Origin: Salinicoccus sp. UBA3372
GTDB taxonomy: Bacteria > Bacillota > Bacilli > Staphylococcales > Salinicoccaceae
Direction: 5' to 3'
NCBI GenBank assembly: GCA_002360325.1
Contig: DEQG01000048.1
Location: 25,355 to 34,639, forward strand
DNA length: 9,285 nucleotides
The notes under the pieces were generated by a model. That model saw only the letters and a program-made list of their open reading frames with translations, had not been told where the DNA came from and made no database searches. Positions 7,875 to 9,285 of this stretch are shown here, piece by piece. The translations under genes were made by a program, and so were the position numbers. The first letter of the stretch is position 1, and every line of letters starts with the position of its first letter.

Positions 7875-7893
7875 TGTTATAATAATATATAAT
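7875..7893 (+). promoter_or_regulatory. Extended -10 promoter and a second TATAAT for the small membrane protein gene
   Basis: TGTTATAAT at 7875-7883 is a perfect extended -10 (TG-n-TATAAT), and another TATAAT lies at 7888-7893. Initiation near 7890-7900 would give a leader of about 30-40 bases to the ATG at 7931. No good -35 is seen (TAAATC at 17 bases), which is common where the -10 is extended. The AT-rich repeat just upstream could act as an UP element. Confidence 0.65.
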
Positions 7894-7930
7894 GTTAAAT
7901 ATATAAGTGAGTACGCTAGGAGGCAGACTG

Positions 7931-8044
7931 ATGGATGCATTTTTAATCTTAATGGTATGTATTGCGTTTTTAACTGCAATTTTAACTGCTTGCCGTGAAT
8001 CTGAGTGGGGTTACAAAGACGACGGCGAAGAAAGAATCAAATAA
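7931..8044 (+). CDS. Small hydrophobic (membrane) protein of 37 residues, own transcription unit
   Basis: I do not recognise the family. AGGAGG (7918-7923) lies 7 bases before the ATG, an ideal ribosome binding site, and the gene sits between a strong extended -10 promoter and a strong terminator, so it is a convincing gene despite its length. Residues 3-20 form one uninterrupted hydrophobic helix (AFLILMVCIAFLTAILTA), followed by Cys21 and a charged tail of 16 residues (RESEWGYKDDGEERIK). The N-terminus carries only an Asp. The LTAC at 18-21 fits a lipobox pattern, but the lack of a basic N-region argues against a lipoprotein and for a single-pass protein with its tail in the cytoplasm. It could be a small subunit or regulator of a membrane complex, or less likely a peptide toxin. 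No function can be assigned from sequence. Confidence 0.8.
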   Translation: MDAFLILMVCIAFLTAILTACRESEWGYKDDGEERIK

Positions 8045-8057
8045 TTATTCACAAATT

Positions 8058-8097
8058 AAAACAACCAGTCCATTTTCGGACTGGTTGTTTTTGTTTA
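8058..8097. terminator. Rho-independent terminator between the small membrane protein gene and nfrA
   Basis: A perfect 14-bp stem pairs AAAACAACCAGTCC (8058-8071) with 8078-8091, around the loop ATTTTC. On the plus strand the T-rich arm runs into TTTTTGTTT; on the minus strand the stem ends in TTTTAATTTG. It lies 13 bases after the small gene's stop and next to the nfrA stop (8095-8097), so it probably serves both converging transcripts. Confidence 0.93.
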
Positions 8098-8838
8098 CTG
8101 ACCGAGAAAGCCCTGTTTCTTGACGACTTCATCTACATCCAGGCGCTGCTTTTTGTTGAGCATGCCGATGACCTGGTCGCTCCACGTGTCCTCTCTTTTA
8201 CCGTCTGTACGCTCTTTATAGTATTCACTGATGCGTTTGTCGTACTTTTCGATATCCTCTTTCTTTTTATCCAGATTCTGATATGTGTTCTCATGATATA
8301 TCGCTTCAAACGGCAGGCGTTCTTTAATGCTGCCTTTATGTGCAGGGACACCTGCGACCATGCCGAATAACGGGATTGTGCCTTCAGGCAGTTCCAGAAT
8401 CTCAATCACTTTCGCCATATCATTTCTGAGTGAACCGATAAAGCAGATGCCAAGCCCGATGCTTTCTGCTGCGACTGCAAGGTTCTGCGCTGCAAGTGTT
8501 GCATCGACTGTGCCGACGATGAACTGCTCTGTCAGATGGAAATTGATCGGTGAATCTTTCTCTGTCGATAAATCTCTGTGCCTTCTGTAGTCGGCCACAA
8601 AGACGAAAAGATGCCCGTTGTTTTCAACATAAGGCTGCGTACTGATTTCTTTCAATGCTTTTTTCTTTTCGGAATCTGTCACCCCGATGATTGTATAAGC
8701 CTGCACATAACTTGAAGTACTTGCACTCTGTGCCGCTTCAACAAGCATTTTAATCGTCTCGTCTGATAGTTTTTCTTCTGTAAATTTGCGGATTGAACGG
8801 TGGTTCTTAAGTAAATCTATGACTGCGTACTGATCCAT
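8095..8838 (-). CDS. nfrA: NfrA-type FMN-dependent NAD(P)H oxidoreductase (nitroreductase family)
   Basis: A 247-residue flavoenzyme of the NfrA/FRP branch of the nitroreductase fold; characterised relatives form homodimers, bind FMN, and reduce nitro compounds, flavins or disulfides with NADPH or NADH. The FMN phosphate-binding HRSIRKF is at 13-19 and AAQSASTSSYVQ at 35-46. GLGICFIGSLRND (128-140) is the central FMN-contact strand, and the KERLPFEAIYHENTY segment (172-186) is typical of the branch. The charged C-terminal arm (about 190-247) is the excursion that wraps the partner subunit. The ATG at 8838 has AGGAGG (8855-8850) 11 bases upstream, a slightly long spacer. That site overlaps the trmL stop codon, so expression depends at least partly on the trmL transcript. 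Staphylococcal NfrA is tied to oxidative and disulfide stress; the same is likely here. Confidence 0.93.
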   Translation of the reverse strand: MDQYAVIDLLKNHRSIRKFTEEKLSDETIKMLVEAAQSASTSSYVQAYTIIGVTDSEKKKALKEISTQPYVENNGHLFVFVADYRRHRDLSTEKDSPINFHLTEQFIVGTVDATLAAQNLAVAAESIGLGICFIGSLRNDMAKVIEILELPEGTIPLFGMVAGVPAHKGSIKERLPFEAIYHENTYQNLDKKKEDIEKYDKRISEYYKERTDGKREDTWSDQVIGMLNKKQRLDVDEVVKKQGFLGQ

Positions 8839-8853
8839 GTTGTAAAGTTCCTC

Positions 8854-9285
8854 CTATATAAGTTCTGGATAACCCTGCTGTCTTAATGCTTCATATACCA
8901 ATAACATGGCGGTATTGGACAGATTCAATGATCTGACATCCGACGTCATCGGCACCCTTAACAATGATTCATTATACTTATCCTTCACCCAGTCAGGCAA
9001 GCCGCTTGTTTCACGGCCGAAAACGAAGTAATGATCTTCCCCGGTGTTTGAATAGTCCATTTCGGAATGAAATTTCTTTCCGAATTTGGACAGCATATAA
9101 TAATTCCCCGGGTTCTGCCCAAAGAAATCTTCTATGGAATCATAATAATGAATGTCTACATATTTCCAGTAATCAAGACCTGCGCGTCTGACCATCTTCT
9201 CTTCGACACTGAAACCGAGTGGTCTGATCAGATGCAGTGTTGTGTCTGTTGCTGCACATGTACGTGCAATATTCCCCGTATTCTG
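8854..9285 (-). CDS. trmL: tRNA (cytidine/uridine-34-2'-O)-methyltransferase TrmL (SPOUT), N-terminus outside window
   Basis: The frame is open to the window end, giving 143 residues; roughly the first 10 residues lie beyond base 9285. An internal ATG at 9195 is not the start, because the codons before it already encode the family N-terminus QNTGNIARTCAATDTTLHLI. TrmL transfers a methyl group from S-adenosylmethionine to the ribose of the wobble base of tRNA-Leu, as a dimer. Visible SPOUT motifs are NTGNIARTCA (motif 1), FVFGRETSGLP (motif 2) and MTSDVRSLNLSNTAMLLVYEALRQ in two halves (motif 3), which form the knotted cofactor site. The total length fits the short, single-domain enzyme. The stop codon TAG (8856-8854) overlaps the nfrA ribosome binding site, and 15 bases separate the two genes. 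Confidence 0.94.
   Translation of the reverse strand, partial: QNTGNIARTCAATDTTLHLIRPLGFSVEEKMVRRAGLDYWKYVDIHYYDSIEDFFGQNPGNYYMLSKFGKKFHSEMDYSNTGEDHYFVFGRETSGLPDWVKDKYNESLLRVPMTSDVRSLNLSNTAMLLVYEALRQQGYPELI

Larger units (their letters stand above)
7665..7930. other. AT-rich divergent intergenic region
   Basis: This stretch separates the minus-strand NagB-like gene from the plus-strand small membrane protein gene. It holds promoter elements for both, and an exact 9-base direct repeat ATTTTAAAT at 7841-7849 and 7851-7859, spaced by one helical turn. I see no open reading frame with a ribosome binding site, no terminator and no RNA gene in 7705-7840. Confidence 0.6.

Noticed and set aside
7931..8044. 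Reading the 37-residue protein as a type I toxin (Fst/PepA-like)
   Set aside because: No antisense RNA promoter or overlapping repeat pair is evident, and the tail is acidic overall rather than the basic tail usual in that toxin family.

Overview
The window looks like chromosomal DNA of a low-to-moderate G+C Firmicute, most likely a non-aureus member of the Staphylococcaceae (Salinicoccus, Jeotgalicoccus, Macrococcus or a relative). This is an inference from protein character (PPK1, class II fumarase, NfrA, TrmL, a BdbC-like protein), the strong AGGAGG ribosome binding sites and the short spacers. No mobile element, CRISPR array, rRNA, tRNA or phage gene was seen. Nearly all of the DNA is coding, with house-keeping genes in compact operons.

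Layout. (1) Bases 1-1606, plus strand: the C-terminal part of a BdbC/DsbB-like membrane thiol oxidoreductase, a membrane-anchored thioredoxin-fold protein with a CSHC site, and an RluA-family pseudouridine synthase. This run ends in a strong hairpin terminator. (2) Bases 1686-6769, minus strand: fumC - ppx - ppk, tightly packed. These encode fumarase, an Ppx/GppA phosphatase with an HD-like C-terminal domain, and polyphosphate kinase. (3) Bases 6837-7664, minus strand: a NagB/6PGL-fold protein that seems to have lost the usual active-site motif, followed by a 71-residue very acidic protein. (4) Bases 7665-7930: a divergent intergenic region. (5) Bases 7931-8044, plus strand: an isolated 37-codon gene for a small hydrophobic protein with its own extended -10 promoter, strong ribosome binding site and terminator. 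(6) Bases 8095-9285, minus strand: trmL (5' end outside the window) followed by nfrA, an FMN-dependent oxidoreductase.

How the parts work together. The bdbC-like and thioredoxin-like genes probably form an extracytoplasmic disulfide redox pair. Ppx and PPK run opposite directions of polyphosphate metabolism and are co-transcribed behind a TCA-cycle enzyme. TrmL and NfrA share a transcript, with the nfrA ribosome binding site overlapping the trmL stop codon.

The most interesting non-coding signal lies between the acidic-protein gene and fumC. A terminator-shaped hairpin there contains the fumC Shine-Dalgarno sequence in its 3' arm and is followed by seven U. Read-through transcripts should therefore have fumC translation masked, while transcripts starting inside the hairpin would not. 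The other item worth attention is the 37-codon membrane-protein gene, which is short enough to be missed by standard annotation. I do not see convincing evidence of a large undescribed system; the window is mostly ordinary core genome with these small unusual elements.
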